A DNA stretch of 64,000 nt from DAOTXK01 sp034435395 (GCA_034435395.1 DAOTXK010000268.1:1-64000), one strand, 5' to 3'. Counted from the stretch's first letter, positions 34,886-44,508 are shown. Numbers and translations: made by a program. The notes: generated by a model not told the origin, from the sequence alone.

Positions 34886-36481
34886 GTGGAGCAACCGGGC
34901 AAAACAGTCGAAGCCTTCGCCGACATGCAAGCGCGTTTGCAGCAGCAGCTGGCCGAACAAACGCTCCTGTTGCAGGTTAGCCAACGATTGGCTTCCGGCT
35001 TTGATCTCACCAAAACCATGCCCCATGTTGCCCAAAGCGCCCAACAGGTCGCCAAGGCCAGCGCCGCGCGGGTGGTGGTGAGCGATATGACCGGCAGGGC
35101 TTCTTTCGGGGCCGGGCGACTGGCGAAAGCGCTGGCAGACCTGGATGATCACCTGCTCCAACTGTCACAGCAGATCGGGCAGGTCACCATCACCAATCTG
35201 GCGGACCGAGCCGCCGATCCTGACTACGCGCCGCTGGCCAAGCGCCTGGGCGCGGTGGCGTTGTGGCCACTACAGGTCGAAATCCAGCATCAAGGGGTGC
35301 TGTGGCTGGGTTACGAGCGCCCCCACGAATTCACCGAAAGCGAGCAAACCTTCCTGTCCACTCTGGCCGTCCAGGCATCCATCGCCATTGCCAATGCCCG
35401 TTCCTACCAGGAGGCCAAAAATGGCCGCCAATGGCTGGAAGCGGTCCTGGGCAGCACCGCCGATCCGGTGCTGGTCGTCGATCACGATGGCCGGATATCG
35501 CTGATCAATCATGCCGCTGAGGAGCTCCTCAACGTCGACGCTGCCGCTGTCAAAGGGCAGCCCGTCTCCGCTGTCCTGGAGGCTTATCCCCGGCTGCTGC
35601 GCTTCTTTGAGAATGACGGCGATCTGGCCGAAGATGAGGAGTGGAGCAGCCCAGGCGGCAGGACCTTTTCGCCGCGTCTATCCAGAGTCGAGTCGAATGC
35701 TGGGGAGCCAGCCAGTTATGTGCTGGTCCTACGGGATATCACCCACTTCAAACTCCTGATCAGAAATCAGGCTGAGTTCGTGCGGCTGGTATCTCATGAT
35801 CTGCGCTCGCCGCTGACGTACATGCAGGGTTTTGCCAGCATGCTGAACATGGTCGGCGAATTGAACGAGCGCCAGACGGATTTTGCCGAGAAGATTCTCA
35901 ACGGCATCAGCCAGATGACGGCCCTGGTGGATAACATCCAGGATGCCGGCCGCTGGGACCCGGAGACCGGATTTTATGAGATGTCCCGTGAGCCGACCGA
36001 CGTCACCGTGCTTGTCCGGGACATCGTATCCAACCATCAAGCCGTGGCCGACAAACAACATGTCACAATCAAAGCCACGATTGCGCCGGACATCCCTATC
36101 GTCAACGTCGACAGCCTCATGGTCGAACGCGCGCTGATCAACCTGGTCAGCAACGCGATCAAGTACTCGCCGGATGGCGGGGAGGTCGATGTCTCCGTCA
36201 CCGTGAAAGACGAAGCGCTGGTGATTTGCGTCCGTGACACCGGCCTGGGAATCGCCAAGGAACACATCCCCCTGCTTTTTAAACGGGGGAGCCGCGTGGT
36301 CACACCGGAGATCAAAAAGAATCGAATCAAAGGCAGTGGCCTGGGGCTGTTCATCGTCCGCAGCGTGGCCCGGCGGCATAGCGGCGACGCCTGGGTGGAG
36401 AGCCAACCGGGCAAAGGCAGCAAGTTCTACTTCAGCTTCCCGCTCTCCGGCGCTAACCTGGTAGGCAGTGGCAGCCGGTGA
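34886..36481 (+). CDS. Sensor histidine kinase (GAF-PAS-HisKA-HATPase_c)
   Basis: About 531 aa and cytosolic, with no transmembrane segment. A GAF-like domain (LLLQVSQRLASGFDL ... ERPHEFTESEQTFLSTLAVQASIAIANA) is followed by a PAS domain (VLGSTADPVLVVDHDGRISLIN). HisKA carries the phospho-His in LVSHDLRSPLTYM. The ATPase has the N box ALINLVSNAIKYSP, G1 DTGLGI and G2 GSGLGLFIV. I place the start at a GTG with GGAG 8 nt upstream; longer frames begin inside the promoter. No response regulator gene is adjacent. mutL follows after 75 nt. Confidence 0.85.
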   Translation: MEQPGKTVEAFADMQARLQQQLAEQTLLLQVSQRLASGFDLTKTMPHVAQSAQQVAKASAARVVVSDMTGRASFGAGRLAKALADLDDHLLQLSQQIGQVTITNLADRAADPDYAPLAKRLGAVALWPLQVEIQHQGVLWLGYERPHEFTESEQTFLSTLAVQASIAIANARSYQEAKNGRQWLEAVLGSTADPVLVVDHDGRISLINHAAEELLNVDAAAVKGQPVSAVLEAYPRLLRFFENDGDLAEDEEWSSPGGRTFSPRLSRVESNAGEPASYVLVLRDITHFKLLIRNQAEFVRLVSHDLRSPLTYMQGFASMLNMVGELNERQTDFAEKILNGISQMTALVDNIQDAGRWDPETGFYEMSREPTDVTVLVRDIVSNHQAVADKQHVTIKATIAPDIPIVNVDSLMVERALINLVSNAIKYSPDGGEVDVSVTVKDEALVICVRDTGLGIAKEHIPLLFKRGSRVVTPEIKKNRIKGSGLGLFIVRSVARRHSGDAWVESQPGKGSKFYFSFPLSGANLVGSGSR

Positions 36482-36556
36482 GTCGCTTATCCCCAACCGG
36501 TGGTGGCAGTCTTCGCCCCGGCCCCGGCCGGGGTACGTTTTCAGGTGGATTCGCGC

Positions 36557-38389
36557 ATGACCATCCGCATATTGCCTGAGAGCGTCGCCGCCCAGATCGC
36601 GGCAGGCGAAGTGGTGGAGCGTCCGGCCTCCGTGGTCAAGGAACTGGTGGAAAATGCGCTCGACGCCGCCGCCAGCGACATCCGGGTGGAGACCGAAGCA
36701 GGCGGGCAGCAGCTCATCCGCGTCAGCGACGATGGGCACGGCATCCCCGCCGCCGACGTTGAGCGGGCCTTCGCCCGCCACGCCACCAGCAAGATCAGCA
36801 CCATCGAGGACCTGACTCACCTCAGCACGCTGGGATTCCGGGGAGAAGCGCTGCACAGCATCGCCGCCGTCAGCCGGGTAACACTGACCACACGTCATGC
36901 TGGCGAATCGGCAGGCACCCAGGTCCGGGTGGAAGGCGGCACCGTCCGCGCCCACCGCCCGACCGGCGCTCCGGCGGGGACAGTGGTCACGGTGGAAGAT
37001 CTGTTCTACAACACGCCAGCCCGCCTCAAATTCCTCAAAACCACGACCACCGAGCGCCGTCGCATCACAACCATGGTCATGAATTATGCCATGGCCTATC
37101 CGGCGGTCCGTTTCGCCCTGTACCACGATGGGCGGGAGGTGTTTCGATCCTACGGCGCGGGCGGGTTGTCCGATGTCCTGGTGAAAGTCGTCGGCCCGGA
37201 GACCTTCCGCCATATGCTGGAAGTCCAGCCCCAGCCGCCCGCCCGGCCAGACCTGCCAGCAGTGGAAGTGTACGGCTACACATCCTCCCCCAGCCAGAAC
37301 CGCGCCAATCGCTCCCACATCACCCTGTTTGTCAACGGGCGGGTCATCCAGGATGCCTCGCTCGCCTATGCGGTCACCCAGGCTTATCACACCCTGCTGC
37401 CGAAGGGCCGCTGCCCGATAGCCGTGCTTATGATCACTCTGCCGCCGGAAGAAGTGGATGTGAACGTGCACCCCACCAAAGCCGAGGTGCGGTTCCGCAG
37501 CCCGGATGCCGTCTTTGCGGCGGTGCAGCGGGCCGTGCGCAGCGCCGTCATCGATCAGGCACCCGTCCCATCCGTCCGCCTGCAGGGCTTCAGTTCAACC
37601 CATGCGCCCGGCTGGCAAGACCGGCGGGAGAGCCTCCTGCGCGCGGGCCAACGGCGGCCTGCCGCCCGGCAGCAAGACCTGGGGCTGGAGTTAGAAACCC
37701 CGGGCGGTTATGGTCAACAGGGAACGGAGCGACGGCGCGAATCGGTTGCCGATGATGAGGCATTCGTCGCCTCGCTCCCGGAAGGGCCGGAACGTCCCTC
37801 GCAACCCCGAACGCTGCCCATGCTCCGCGTGCTGGGGCAGATCGGCGCCAGTTACATTGTGGCTGAAGGTCCGGTGGGCCTTTACCTGATCGACCAGCAC
37901 GCCGCGCACGAGCGCATCCTCTACGAACAGTTTATGGCCGAGCAGGCTTCCCGCCAGCCAGCGGCCCAGCACACGCTGGACACCGTCACGGTGGAACTGC
38001 CTCTGTCCGCAGCATCGCTGGTTGAAGAGCACCTGGACGTGCTGTCCAGGCTGGGCTTCGTGTTGGAACCGTTTGGCGGGGGGACGTTTCGCGTCCGGGC
38101 GGTCCCCACTTTACTGGCCGACCGCGATCCCGCGGAGGCGGTGCGCGCCATCGTCGACGACCTGGAAAGTGGTGCCGAGCCTGGTCAGGCCACGCTGGAA
38201 GAGAAGATCAGCCGGCGGGTCTGTAAAACCGCGGCGATAAAAGCTGGCCAGGTGCTCAGCGTGACGGAGATGCAGGCGCTCATCCGCCAGTTGGAGCGTT
38301 GCCAGTCCCCTCACACCTGTCCCCATGGCCGCCCGACCCTGATACACATCAGCGCGGAACAACTGGCGAAGGAATTCGGTCGCACCTGA
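36557..38389 (+). CDS. mutL: DNA mismatch repair protein MutL
   Basis: A 610-aa GHKL ATPase with IAAGEVVERPASVVKELVEN, DDGHGI and TLGFRGEALHSI. The C-terminal dimerisation domain has the endonuclease motif DQHAAHERILYE, plus VCKTAAIK and CPHGRPT, so it should nick DNA like the MutL of non-MutH bacteria. The linker (~350-410) is low complexity. The ATG with AGGTGG 8 nt upstream gives the standard MTIRILPE N-terminus. No mutS is in the window. Confidence 0.96.
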   Translation: MTIRILPESVAAQIAAGEVVERPASVVKELVENALDAAASDIRVETEAGGQQLIRVSDDGHGIPAADVERAFARHATSKISTIEDLTHLSTLGFRGEALHSIAAVSRVTLTTRHAGESAGTQVRVEGGTVRAHRPTGAPAGTVVTVEDLFYNTPARLKFLKTTTTERRRITTMVMNYAMAYPAVRFALYHDGREVFRSYGAGGLSDVLVKVVGPETFRHMLEVQPQPPARPDLPAVEVYGYTSSPSQNRANRSHITLFVNGRVIQDASLAYAVTQAYHTLLPKGRCPIAVLMITLPPEEVDVNVHPTKAEVRFRSPDAVFAAVQRAVRSAVIDQAPVPSVRLQGFSSTHAPGWQDRRESLLRAGQRRPAARQQDLGLELETPGGYGQQGTERRRESVADDEAFVASLPEGPERPSQPRTLPMLRVLGQIGASYIVAEGPVGLYLIDQHAAHERILYEQFMAEQASRQPAAQHTLDTVTVELPLSAASLVEEHLDVLSRLGFVLEPFGGGTFRVRAVPTLLADRDPAEAVRAIVDDLESGAEPGQATLEEKISRRVCKTAAIKAGQVLSVTEMQALIRQLERCQSPHTCPHGRPTLIHISAEQLAKEFGRT

Positions 38390-38449
38390 GTCCACGCGTT
38401 CGGCGGCGCGAGCGCTGACCATCGGCGCGGCGTCGAAGAAGGGCTATCC

Positions 38450-38815
38450 ATGAAACATTACCGGCGTCTGATCCTTCTGGTCGCAGGGTTGCTGCTGCTG
38501 GCGGGCTGCACGGGCCAGTCGACCCTCATCTTCGAAAACTCCACCGTTTGTGGCACCATTCAGATCGAGCTGACCAACACGCAGAACGATGTCACGGAGA
38601 CCTATCAGGTTCCGACTGGCGAGACTTTAACCATCGGAGTCGCGCCAGATGTCACATACCGTTATGTGATCGACTACAGCGCCGCCCAGGACAGCCCACA
38701 AGGCTACCGCTGCATCGCCGTCCAGCGGGGAGAAGTATCCGTCCCCAACGGCTCCTCCACCCGGTTCAACCTGACGGCGGCCACGCCGACGCCATCCGCC
38801 GCCCCTGGTGGATAG
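38450..38815 (+). CDS. Small lipoprotein, function unknown
   Basis: A 121-aa protein with a classic lipoprotein signal: basic KHYRR, hydrophobic core LILLVAGLLLL, lipobox LAGC with the lipidated Cys near residue 20. The mature part is predicted beta-rich (FENSTVCGTIQIELTNTQND..., GETLTIGVAPDVTYRYVIDY) with two further Cys and a Pro/Thr/Ser tail. It ends 25 bp before the convergent LysM gene. No family is recognised. Confidence 0.7.
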   Translation: MKHYRRLILLVAGLLLLAGCTGQSTLIFENSTVCGTIQIELTNTQNDVTETYQVPTGETLTIGVAPDVTYRYVIDYSAAQDSPQGYRCIAVQRGEVSVPNGSSTRFNLTAATPTPSAAPGG

Positions 38816-38840
38816 TAAACGGCCTGGAGTCGTTCCGACC

Positions 38841-39917
38841 TCACGGTGCTCTCCACTGGAAGGGGCGCTCGTCGCCCAGCGCCCCGACGATCACGGCCAC
38901 GTTGTCGTCCCGGACGTGCACCACCACCACCCGCCAGGTGATCTCATGGGGCGAGGCATCCATCGGCTGCAACTCGGCGGGCAGCGCCAGCGTGTTGCCC
39001 TGCGTAAACTGCGTGTAAACCGCGCCGGTCGTGTGGTCAGTGACCGTGACCTGGTAATACTCTCCCGGCTGCAACACGCCTGCCGACACCCACCGCAAAA
39101 CCAGCGGCCCTCCCGCGATGATGTCCCCCGGCGATGGCCATAACAGACGCACCGGGCTGAACGTCGGCGTAGGCGTCGGGGTCTCGTTGCCTGACGGCGT
39201 TGGTGAGAGCGTCGGCGTGGGCGTCGGCGCAGGGACAACGAGCTCCTGTCCAATACTGAGCGATGGATTGCAGTCCGGCCCGCCGCTGGGATGGGCAAAA
39301 TCACACCCAAACCAATCCAGTTGGGGGTTCAACTGGCTTAGAATCATCATGGTGGTGTTGTACTGAAGCGCGATTCCGATGATGGTCTGCCCCTCTTCCA
39401 CCACGTGTGTCATCCGCATCATTTCCGGCGTCGGTGACATCGGATGCTGGGCGAAAAAAGTCGCCGTCAGCTCGCCTCCCAATGGGGTCGGCGTCGGCGT
39501 CGGGCGCGGGATCAGGATCACCGACCCCGGCGGCGGCAGCCGATCCGCGTTGGGCACATTGGGATTCATGGTGACCACCTCGTCCAGCACAGCCAGACTG
39601 CGATGCCCGTAGGTCTGGACAATGGCGATTAACTGGTCCCCCTCCTGCAAGACATGTTCAAACGGCCCCGGCGTGTCCGTGATGGTCGGCGTGGCGGAGG
39701 GTGTGACTGGCGTAGGCGTATCGGCGGGGGTGATGGCCGCTACATCAGGTGGCGTAGGCGTGGGTGTCGGCGATAGCGGCGAAAGCGTATCGGTGGCCAT
39801 CGGCGGGGGAGTGGAAAGCGGCGTAGGGGCCACAATGGGGCTGAAATTGCAGCCACCCAGAATCAGACCCAGACTGAGCAACAACCACCCGGCGAAGGGA
39901 AACCAAAGACGGGCCAT
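38841..39917 (-). CDS. LysM lipoprotein with two LysM domains
   Basis: A 358-aa protein with lipobox LILGGC (Cys23). A Thr/Pro-rich stalk (TPTPTP type, ~30-85) precedes LysM 1 (HVLQEGDQLIAIVQTYGHRS..., ILIPRP) and LysM 2 (HVVEEGQTIIGIALQYNTTMM..., LVVPAP). A second Pro/Thr linker and an Ig-like C-terminal domain (LLWPSPGDIIAGGPLVLRWV) follow. LysM domains bind peptidoglycan or chitin-like glycans. GAGGAACC precedes the ATG. It lies 7 nt downstream of a paralogue with the same C-terminal layout. Confidence 0.8.
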   Translation of the reverse strand: MARLWFPFAGWLLLSLGLILGGCNFSPIVAPTPLSTPPPMATDTLSPLSPTPTPTPPDVAAITPADTPTPVTPSATPTITDTPGPFEHVLQEGDQLIAIVQTYGHRSLAVLDEVVTMNPNVPNADRLPPPGSVILIPRPTPTPTPLGGELTATFFAQHPMSPTPEMMRMTHVVEEGQTIIGIALQYNTTMMILSQLNPQLDWFGCDFAHPSGGPDCNPSLSIGQELVVPAPTPTPTLSPTPSGNETPTPTPTFSPVRLLWPSPGDIIAGGPLVLRWVSAGVLQPGEYYQVTVTDHTTGAVYTQFTQGNTLALPAELQPMDASPHEITWRVVVVHVRDDNVAVIVGALGDERPFQWRAP

Positions 39918-39924
39918 AGGTTCC

Positions 39925-41286
39925 TCAGCGACTGTCCCAGTAGAACATCCTGGGCTCTGTATGATACGTGACGGACGCCAGCCCGCCCTGGCCATTCGCC
40001 GGCCCCACCGCCACATCCCAGGTGAAGGAATGTCGCTGCCCATCGGTCGGCTGCCACTCTGCCGGGAGGATGAAGAAGGTTTCTCTTGTGACCGCGCTGT
40101 AAACCACCCCGCCGATGGTGTCGCTCACTGTCACCAGATAGGCTTCCCCTTCGGCCAGCACGCCGGTAGACACCCAGCGCAGCGTCACCATCTCCCCCAC
40201 GCCAAACAGCGCCCGATCACCAGGGCTCAGGAGCGCTGGCGCGTTGAAGGTTGCCGTGGGGGTCGGCGTCGGCGTCTCGCTACCGGACGGCGTCGGCGAC
40301 AACGTCGGCGTGGGCGTTGGGGCGGGCACCCGCAGGCGCTGCCCGATGTACAGGTTGACGATGCAGTTTGGCCCCCCGCTGTCCATGCCAAAATCGCACT
40401 GTGAGAACGTCACTTCCGGGTTCAACTGCGACAGAATCTCCACATTGGCTTTAAACTGGAGGGCCACTGAAAGAATCGTATCGCCCGGCTGAACCGTGTA
40501 CCAGGTCACGCCGGGCTGCAAGGTGGCCGTCGGGATCACGGCGCTCACCGGAGTCGGCAACGACCCCTCCCCGCCCAACGCCAACATCGGCAGGCTGCTC
40601 TCTTGATCGCCAGTGCTTTCCTCTGCTTCACCATCCGGCACGCCCCCCGGCGTGGGCGTCGGCCAGGGGATCAGAATGCGCTGCCCGATCTGGAGGCTCT
40701 CCGCCGACCGCAGGCCGTTCAGGTCGATGATCGCGTCGATCACATCGAGACTTCGATGCCCACACCGCATCGCCAGCATGATCAGGGTGTCCCCCTCCCC
40801 CACGACCTGCTCACATGGGCCGGGCGTGGCCGTCGGCAGGGGAGTGTTCGTCGGCGGTGGCGGCGGCGTGAGCGTGGGCAGAAACAGGGTCGGCAGCAGC
40901 GTGCCGGAGGGTGCTGACACAGGAGGCCCACCCATGGCCAGCGTCGGCACAGCGGTGCGGCCGCCGGGTGGTGCAGGTCCTGCCCCCCCCGCGCCCATCC
41001 GCTGGAGCAGCGACGCCCCCGCCGAGAGGAGCAAGATAAGGCCCAAAATCCCGACCACCAGCAGCGCCACAACCATTCCCTGCCAGGGGCTGGCCAGATG
41101 TGGCGCAAAAAGGTCATCTTCGCCCAGCGCCATATCATAGACCGGACCCTGGCGCTGGTCAGAGGCCCGGCTGGTGGTCATCGTCGGTGCCTGCGGTTCC
41201 GGAATACGAGCGCCGCACATCGGACATTCCCTGCTGGAAGCCGGTAGCTTGGCCTGGCAGATCGGGCACTCGACTGGTCCGGGCAT
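39925..41286 (-). CDS. Zinc-ribbon, membrane-anchored protein with two LysM domains
   Basis: About 453 aa. The N-terminal zinc ribbon (CPICQ...CPMC) is cytosolic and is followed by one transmembrane helix near residue 75-98 (VALLVVGILGLILLLSAG). A Pro/Thr stalk, two LysM domains (VVGEGDTLIMLAMRCGHRSL; YTVQPGDTILSVALQFKANV) and an Ig-like domain (LLSPGDRALFGVGEMVTLRWV) follow. The last three modules align with the downstream lipoprotein, down to the linker PAPTPTPTLSPTPSG, so the two are tandem duplicates with different anchors. The ATG is preferred over a GTG four codons upstream. Confidence 0.78.
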   Translation of the reverse strand: MPGPVECPICQAKLPASSRECPMCGARIPEPQAPTMTTSRASDQRQGPVYDMALGEDDLFAPHLASPWQGMVVALLVVGILGLILLLSAGASLLQRMGAGGAGPAPPGGRTAVPTLAMGGPPVSAPSGTLLPTLFLPTLTPPPPPTNTPLPTATPGPCEQVVGEGDTLIMLAMRCGHRSLDVIDAIIDLNGLRSAESLQIGQRILIPWPTPTPGGVPDGEAEESTGDQESSLPMLALGGEGSLPTPVSAVIPTATLQPGVTWYTVQPGDTILSVALQFKANVEILSQLNPEVTFSQCDFGMDSGGPNCIVNLYIGQRLRVPAPTPTPTLSPTPSGSETPTPTPTATFNAPALLSPGDRALFGVGEMVTLRWVSTGVLAEGEAYLVTVSDTIGGVVYSAVTRETFFILPAEWQPTDGQRHSFTWDVAVGPANGQGGLASVTYHTEPRMFYWDSR

Positions 41287-41316
41287 GGTTCTTCGCACTC
41301 CAAGTCAAACAGCGCG

Positions 41317-41322
41317 ATTATA
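41317..41322 (-). promoter_or_regulatory. Extended -10 promoter for the LysM gene pair
   Basis: On the minus strand, TG-C-TATAAT ~30 nt upstream of the start. The -35 (CTGGCG) is poor; the extended -10 compensates. Confidence 0.5.
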
Positions 41323-41378
41323 GCAGGCCAGGGGGAACCCGCCAGAATCGGTGAATAGCGGCACTGATGCCTGACTCA

Positions 41379-42023
41379 TCATGGTCCCAACCCCCCGCCC
41401 GGCAGAGGGCGGACCAGCACATCCCAGCCCGCCACGATCAGGGCTGCCAGCTCGCGCAACTCGTACCAGTGGGCGCTGCGATATACGCGGCGATCAGCCG
41501 CCAGGCCCAGAACATCCAGCCCCAGCAGCTCGCAGGTGAGCATCGCTCTGGGCAGGTGAAAGCGCTGTGTGACCAGCACCACCCGTTCCAGCCCATAAAT
41601 CACCCGTCCCCGGTAACAGGTGTCATAGGTGCGCAGGCCCAATCGATCCCGGGTGATGGCCTGCTCCGGCACGCCTTGAGCGACCGCGTAGCGGGCCATC
41701 ACCGTCGGCTCGTCGTAGTCGTCGGCGCGCCCATCGCCGGACATCAGCAAATGCGTGACCCGGCCCTCCCGGTATAGCTGGATAGCTGCATCCAGGCGAT
41801 CGCGCAGGACAGCGGAGGGGACGCCACCACGCACCGCCGCGCCAAAGATGATGGCAGTACGGCCTCCCGGTATGTCAGCGGGGTCCTCCGCCATACGCGG
41901 CTCATAACGCGCCGTCACCATGACTCGTAAGATCAGCGGCAGACCTATCGTCATTGCCATGCCGCTCCCCACCAGCAACAGCCAGAATCGTCGGCTTACA
42001 CGGAATCTTCGGCGGCTAATCAT
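41379..42023 (-). CDS. DUF218 / SanA-YdcF-family membrane protein
   Basis: About 214 aa with one N-terminal transmembrane helix (~12-35, FWLLLVGSGMAMTIGLPLIL). The DUF218 fold follows: IIFGAAVRGGVPSAVLRDRL, HLLMSGDG and DTCYRGRVIYGLERVVLVTQRFH split across the core. Homologues SanA/YdcF are linked to envelope permeability; the biochemical activity is unproven. It starts at the ATG with GGA 9 nt upstream; an alternative ATG lies three codons earlier. It is divergent from the GNAT gene. Confidence 0.8.
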   Translation of the reverse strand: MISRRRFRVSRRFWLLLVGSGMAMTIGLPLILRVMVTARYEPRMAEDPADIPGGRTAIIFGAAVRGGVPSAVLRDRLDAAIQLYREGRVTHLLMSGDGRADDYDEPTVMARYAVAQGVPEQAITRDRLGLRTYDTCYRGRVIYGLERVVLVTQRFHLPRAMLTCELLGLDVLGLAADRRVYRSAHWYELRELAALIVAGWDVLVRPLPGGGLGP

Positions 42024-42129
42024 CAGGCCCATTCCAGTTCGAATGTATGCCAGCCAGACACTATCGGTTATTCCAGCCAGTACACGGCCAGCCCAAGCCC
42101 GGCAGCCAGGGATTATAATCGATCAGTTC

Positions 42130-42158
42130 TTGATCGCCATGAATGCGCCGTCTATAAT
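42130..42158 (+). promoter_or_regulatory. Promoter of the GNAT-GT4 operon
   Basis: TTGATC (42130-42135), 17-nt spacer and a perfect TATAAT (42153-42158). The predicted start falls at or next to the ATG at 42166. A second TATAAT lies at 42114-42119. Confidence 0.6.
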
Positions 42159-42165
42159 CGCCCTG

Positions 42166-43203
42166 ATGCACCCGGCAGTGCTTCGTGAGGAAAATAACTT
42201 GAACATTGAAGTCTGTACCACGCCAGATGTCTTTGATGCGTTAGGGGATGAGTGGAACGCGCTGCTCAACCGCAGCCCGGCCAACCTGATCTTCCTGACC
42301 CGCGAATGGCAACAGACGTGGTGGGAGGCTTACCACCCTGGCGACCTTTGGATCGTCGTCGGACGCGACGATGATGGAGCGCTGCTCGGTATCGCCCCCT
42401 GGTTTGTGGAGCGTCGACCGGACGAGCGGGTGATCCGCACCATCGGCTGCGTGGATGTGACGGACTACCTGGAGATCATCGCCGCGGAAACCCTGGAAAA
42501 ACCTTTTTTTGTCGCCCTGGCCCGGCACCTTGCGGCCACTGAGGGCGTTTTCGACCGGTTGAGCCTCTGTAATATCCCGGAGGACTCGGTAACCCTCAAA
42601 CACCTGCCAGCGGTCCTTGAAGAACATGGGTTCAGGGTGGAGATCATCCAACAAGAAGTGTGTCCCATTCTCCACCTGCCGGCGGACTGGGACAGCTACC
42701 TGGCCTACCTCGACAGAAAACAACGCCATGAACTCCGCCGCAAACTCCGCCGGGCAGGTACTCAGGCTTCCTGGTACATTGTCGGGCCGGAGCATGACCT
42801 GAAAACAGAGACCGAGCGGTTCCTGGGCCTGATGGCGGCCAGCGGCGAGGAGAAGGCCGCTTTCCTCCAGGACGAATGCAACGTCGCCTTTTTCCGCGCC
42901 ATGATCCCCCGCCTGATGGCCCGGGGCTGGCTTCAACTCAGTTTCCTCACCATCAACGGCAAACCTGCCGCCACCTATCTTAACTTCGATTATAATGACC
43001 GGATTCTGGTTTATAATTCAGGGCAGGATAACGAACGGTTTGGGGCGCTTAGCCCAGGGATTGTGCTGCTGGCCTACAACATTCGCCATGCCATCGAGCA
43101 GGGACGAACCGTGTTCGATTTTTTGCGCGGCAACGAGCCGTACAAGTATCAGATGGGCGGGCAGGACACCCGGGTGTTCAGACTCACGGCGGCGCGGGCG
43201 TAA
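42166..43203 (+). CDS. GNAT acetyltransferase, CelD/FemAB-like (Acetyltransf_6)
   Basis: About 345 aa of the CelD/BcsL type: WQQTWWEAYHPGDLWIVVG near the N-terminus, the basic YLDRKQRHELRRKLRR mid-protein, then LSFLTINGKPAATYLNFDYN and FDFLRGNEPYKYQMG, a motif typical of this family. Such proteins often acylate sugars or cell-surface components and sit beside glycosyltransferases, as here (GT4 gene 6 nt downstream). The start is uncertain. The ATG used here lies ~8 nt after the -10, so translation would be leaderless. A TTG at 42199 has GAGG 8 nt upstream. Confidence 0.8.
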   Translation: MHPAVLREENNLNIEVCTTPDVFDALGDEWNALLNRSPANLIFLTREWQQTWWEAYHPGDLWIVVGRDDDGALLGIAPWFVERRPDERVIRTIGCVDVTDYLEIIAAETLEKPFFVALARHLAATEGVFDRLSLCNIPEDSVTLKHLPAVLEEHGFRVEIIQQEVCPILHLPADWDSYLAYLDRKQRHELRRKLRRAGTQASWYIVGPEHDLKTETERFLGLMAASGEEKAAFLQDECNVAFFRAMIPRLMARGWLQLSFLTINGKPAATYLNFDYNDRILVYNSGQDNERFGALSPGIVLLAYNIRHAIEQGRTVFDFLRGNEPYKYQMGGQDTRVFRLTAARA

Positions 43204-43209
43204 CCAACA

Positions 43210-44508
43210 ATGGCCTCCAGGCAAATTCAACGCCTCGCCATGCTCAGCGTACATACCTGTCCGCTGGCCACGCTGGGCGGCAAAAAAACCGGTGGGATGA
43301 ACGTCTATGTTCGCGATCTCAGCCGGGAATTCAGCCGGCGCGGGATCGCGGTAGATGTTTACACCCGCAGCCAGGACCCGTGCATCCCCCACGTCAACAC
43401 TACTCTGGCGGAAAAGGCCCGCGTCATTCATATCCCATCCGGACCGGAAGCGCCGCTGGACACCATCGCCGTGTACCCTCACCTGCCCCAGTTCACGGAA
43501 AATGTGCTGGCATTCGCGGCCCAGAACCGGCTGACCTACGATATCATCTACAGCCATTACTGGCTGAGTGGCTGGGCGGCGCACGAACTGCGGGCCGCCT
43601 GGCAGGTGCCGGTAGTCCAGATGTTCCACACCCTGGGCCACATGAAAAATCGTATCGCCCGGCAAAGCCCCAGCCGATCCAGCGACATCCGGGATGTCCG
43701 CGTGTTCACGGAAACCGACATCATGTCTTGGGCCGACTGCCTGATCGCGGCCACCCCCGCTGAACGGGCGCAGATGCTCTGGCTATACCAGGCTGACCGT
43801 CGCAAAATTTATATCGTGCCGCCAGGCGTTGATCTGGCGCACTTCCGCCCGCTCGATCGCGCTTCCGCCAAGGAAACCATCGGCGTCCCAGCCGACCACA
43901 AGATGCTGCTCTTTGTCGGACGAATCGAGCCGCTAAAGGGAGTTGATTCCATCCTGGAGGCCATGGCGCTGATCCGGCAGCGGCGTCCAGAGCTGTGCCG
44001 GAATCTGTGCATCTCGATCATTGGCGGCGACCCAGACGAGCCTGCCCACGAGAATGCCGAGATGGACCGTCTGAAAAAGCTCCGCGAGACTCTGGGGCTG
44101 CACGACCTGGTGACCTTCCTGGGGGCCACCGATCAGGACCGGCTGCGTTACTACTACAACGCCGCCGAAGCCTTGATCATGCCTTCCGACTATGAGTCCT
44201 TTGGCATGGTCGCACTGGAAGCCATGGCCTGCGGCACACCGGTGATCGCCTCTGAAATTGGCGGCCTGGCCTATCTGATCCGGGATGGACAGACCGGCTT
44301 TCACGTCCCTGTTCGCGAACCGGATGCGCTGGCCGAGCGCATCATGAGCATTCTACAGAACCCTGACAGGCGAGAGGCCATGAGTCAGGCAGCGCTGGCG
44401 GCAGCCCAGGAATACTCATGGACCACCATTGCCGACCGCCTGCTCGCCATCTTCGAAACGTTGCCAACCCCCACTTCAGACATCGCCTCCGCCCTAACCG
44501 CCGTATGA
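43210..44508 (+). CDS. Glycosyltransferase family 4 (MshA-like)
   Basis: A 432-aa GT-B enzyme. The N-terminal donor/acceptor loop is TGGMNVYVRDLSREF. The C-terminal nucleotide-sugar region has FVGRIEPLKGVDSILEAM, then the E-x7-E motif SDYESFGMVALEAMACGTPVIAS. The N-terminus (HTCPLATLGGKKTGGMNVYV) resembles D-inositol-3-phosphate glycosyltransferase and sucrose-phosphate-synthase-like GT4 enzymes; the substrate cannot be read from sequence. It is co-transcribed with the GNAT gene (6-nt gap). Its 3' end overlaps the convergent small gene by 15 bp. Confidence 0.88.
   Translation: MASRQIQRLAMLSVHTCPLATLGGKKTGGMNVYVRDLSREFSRRGIAVDVYTRSQDPCIPHVNTTLAEKARVIHIPSGPEAPLDTIAVYPHLPQFTENVLAFAAQNRLTYDIIYSHYWLSGWAAHELRAAWQVPVVQMFHTLGHMKNRIARQSPSRSSDIRDVRVFTETDIMSWADCLIAATPAERAQMLWLYQADRRKIYIVPPGVDLAHFRPLDRASAKETIGVPADHKMLLFVGRIEPLKGVDSILEAMALIRQRRPELCRNLCISIIGGDPDEPAHENAEMDRLKKLRETLGLHDLVTFLGATDQDRLRYYYNAAEALIMPSDYESFGMVALEAMACGTPVIASEIGGLAYLIRDGQTGFHVPVREPDALAERIMSILQNPDRREAMSQAALAAAQEYSWTTIADRLLAIFETLPTPTSDIASALTAV

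Noticed and set aside
39150..40340. Recurring GGCGTCGGCGTAGGCGT-like short repeats
   Set aside because: They encode the Pro-Thr linkers of the two LysM proteins on the minus strand, not an independent DNA repeat or CRISPR array.
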